Shown: positions 5,955 through 6,103 of the stretch, one piece after another | Position numbering within the stretch: the stretch's first letter is position 1 | How the letters are laid out: each line of letters opens with the position of its first letter | Source of the DNA: Pseudomonadota bacterium | Lineage (GTDB): Bacteria > Desulfobacterota > Desulfarculia > Desulfarculales > JAHJDS01 | Length of the DNA stretch: 6,103 nucleotides | Assembly: GCA_018812395.1 (NCBI GenBank) | Contig: JAHJDS010000314.1 | Location: 1-6,103 of the forward strand | Direction of reading: 5' to 3' | Made by a program: the position numbers and the translations under genes | The notes under the pieces: generated by a model | What the model saw: only the letters and a program-made list of their open reading frames with translations | The model's database searches: none | Told to the model about the DNA's origin: nothing

Positions 5955-6103
5955 ATGAGCGCCGGACTTCACGACGAACGGATTCTGATCCTCGACTTCG
6001 GTTCCCAGACCACCCAGCTCATCGCCCGCCGGGTCCGGGAACTCAAGGTCTACTGCGAGATACACCCCTGCACCCGGTCCCTGGCCGAGATCAGGGCCTT
6101 CGC
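5955..6103 (+). CDS. guaA: GMP synthase (glutamine-hydrolysing), 5' part
   Basis: 49 codons are visible before the right edge cuts the gene. The product begins MSAGLHDERILILDFGSQ and continues TTQLIARRVRELKVYCEIHP, the typical opening of the class I glutamine-amidotransferase domain of GuaA. The enzyme aminates XMP to GMP using glutamine and ATP, directly following IMP dehydrogenase. The catalytic Cys-His-Glu triad and the ATP-pyrophosphatase domain lie beyond the window. The ATG is 6 nt after the guaB TAA. AGGGG at 5941-5945, inside the end of guaB, serves as ribosome binding site with 9 nt spacing, so the two genes are co-transcribed and probably coupled. Confidence 0.95.
   Translation, partial: MSAGLHDERILILDFGSQTTQLIARRVRELKVYCEIHPCTRSLAEIRAF

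Overview
The window is GC-rich (roughly two thirds G+C by eye) and reads as a Gram-negative bacterial chromosome. It holds an OmpA/Pal-type peptidoglycan-binding protein, several Sec signal peptides and a guaB-guaA pair. The IMP dehydrogenase sequence and the style of the envelope genes would fit a deltaproteobacterial (Desulfobacterota-like) lineage, but that placement is inference from memory of the families, not a search result.

Left half, minus strand (1974 down to 1): three genes run leftwards. A protein of two tandem ribbon-helix-helix (RHH) domains comes first (1974-1543). It overlaps by ATGA an exported protein (1546-428) made of a signal peptide, an uncertain glutamine-amidotransferase-like middle domain and a C-terminal OmpA domain. 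After 81 nt comes a third gene, entered by a TTG codon behind a clear GGAGGA site. It encodes a coiled-coil, proline-rich protein with PEKA-type repeats that leaves the window at base 1. The arrangement suggests an envelope-related operon headed by its own DNA-binding protein.

Divergent spacer (1975-2419): the left part is GC-rich and holds hairpins plus an orphan plus-strand intrinsic terminator. The right part is a conspicuous AT-rich island with a good sigma70-type promoter (TTGACA-17-TAGCCT), a perfect 6-2-6 palindrome and 7-bp direct repeats around its -35 box. This is a natural place for control of the two divergent units.

Middle, plus strand: an exported, very basic protein of unknown function (2420-3172), closed by a textbook intrinsic terminator (3186-3223). 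A spacer of about 235 nt follows.

Right half, plus strand: a single-module Ppx/GppA-family protein (3459-4430) with an altered glycine-rich phosphate loop, then guaB (4467-5948) and the first 49 codons of guaA (5955 onward). GuaB and GuaA convert IMP to XMP to GMP. Ppx/GppA enzymes act on polyphosphate or pppGpp, so the grouping links guanine-nucleotide supply with alarmone/polyphosphate turnover. That link is inference from neighbourhood only.

I did not find an obvious complete novel system. The least ordinary items are the tandem-RHH / amidotransferase-like-OmpA / PEKA-repeat gene set and the structured divergent spacer that probably controls it.
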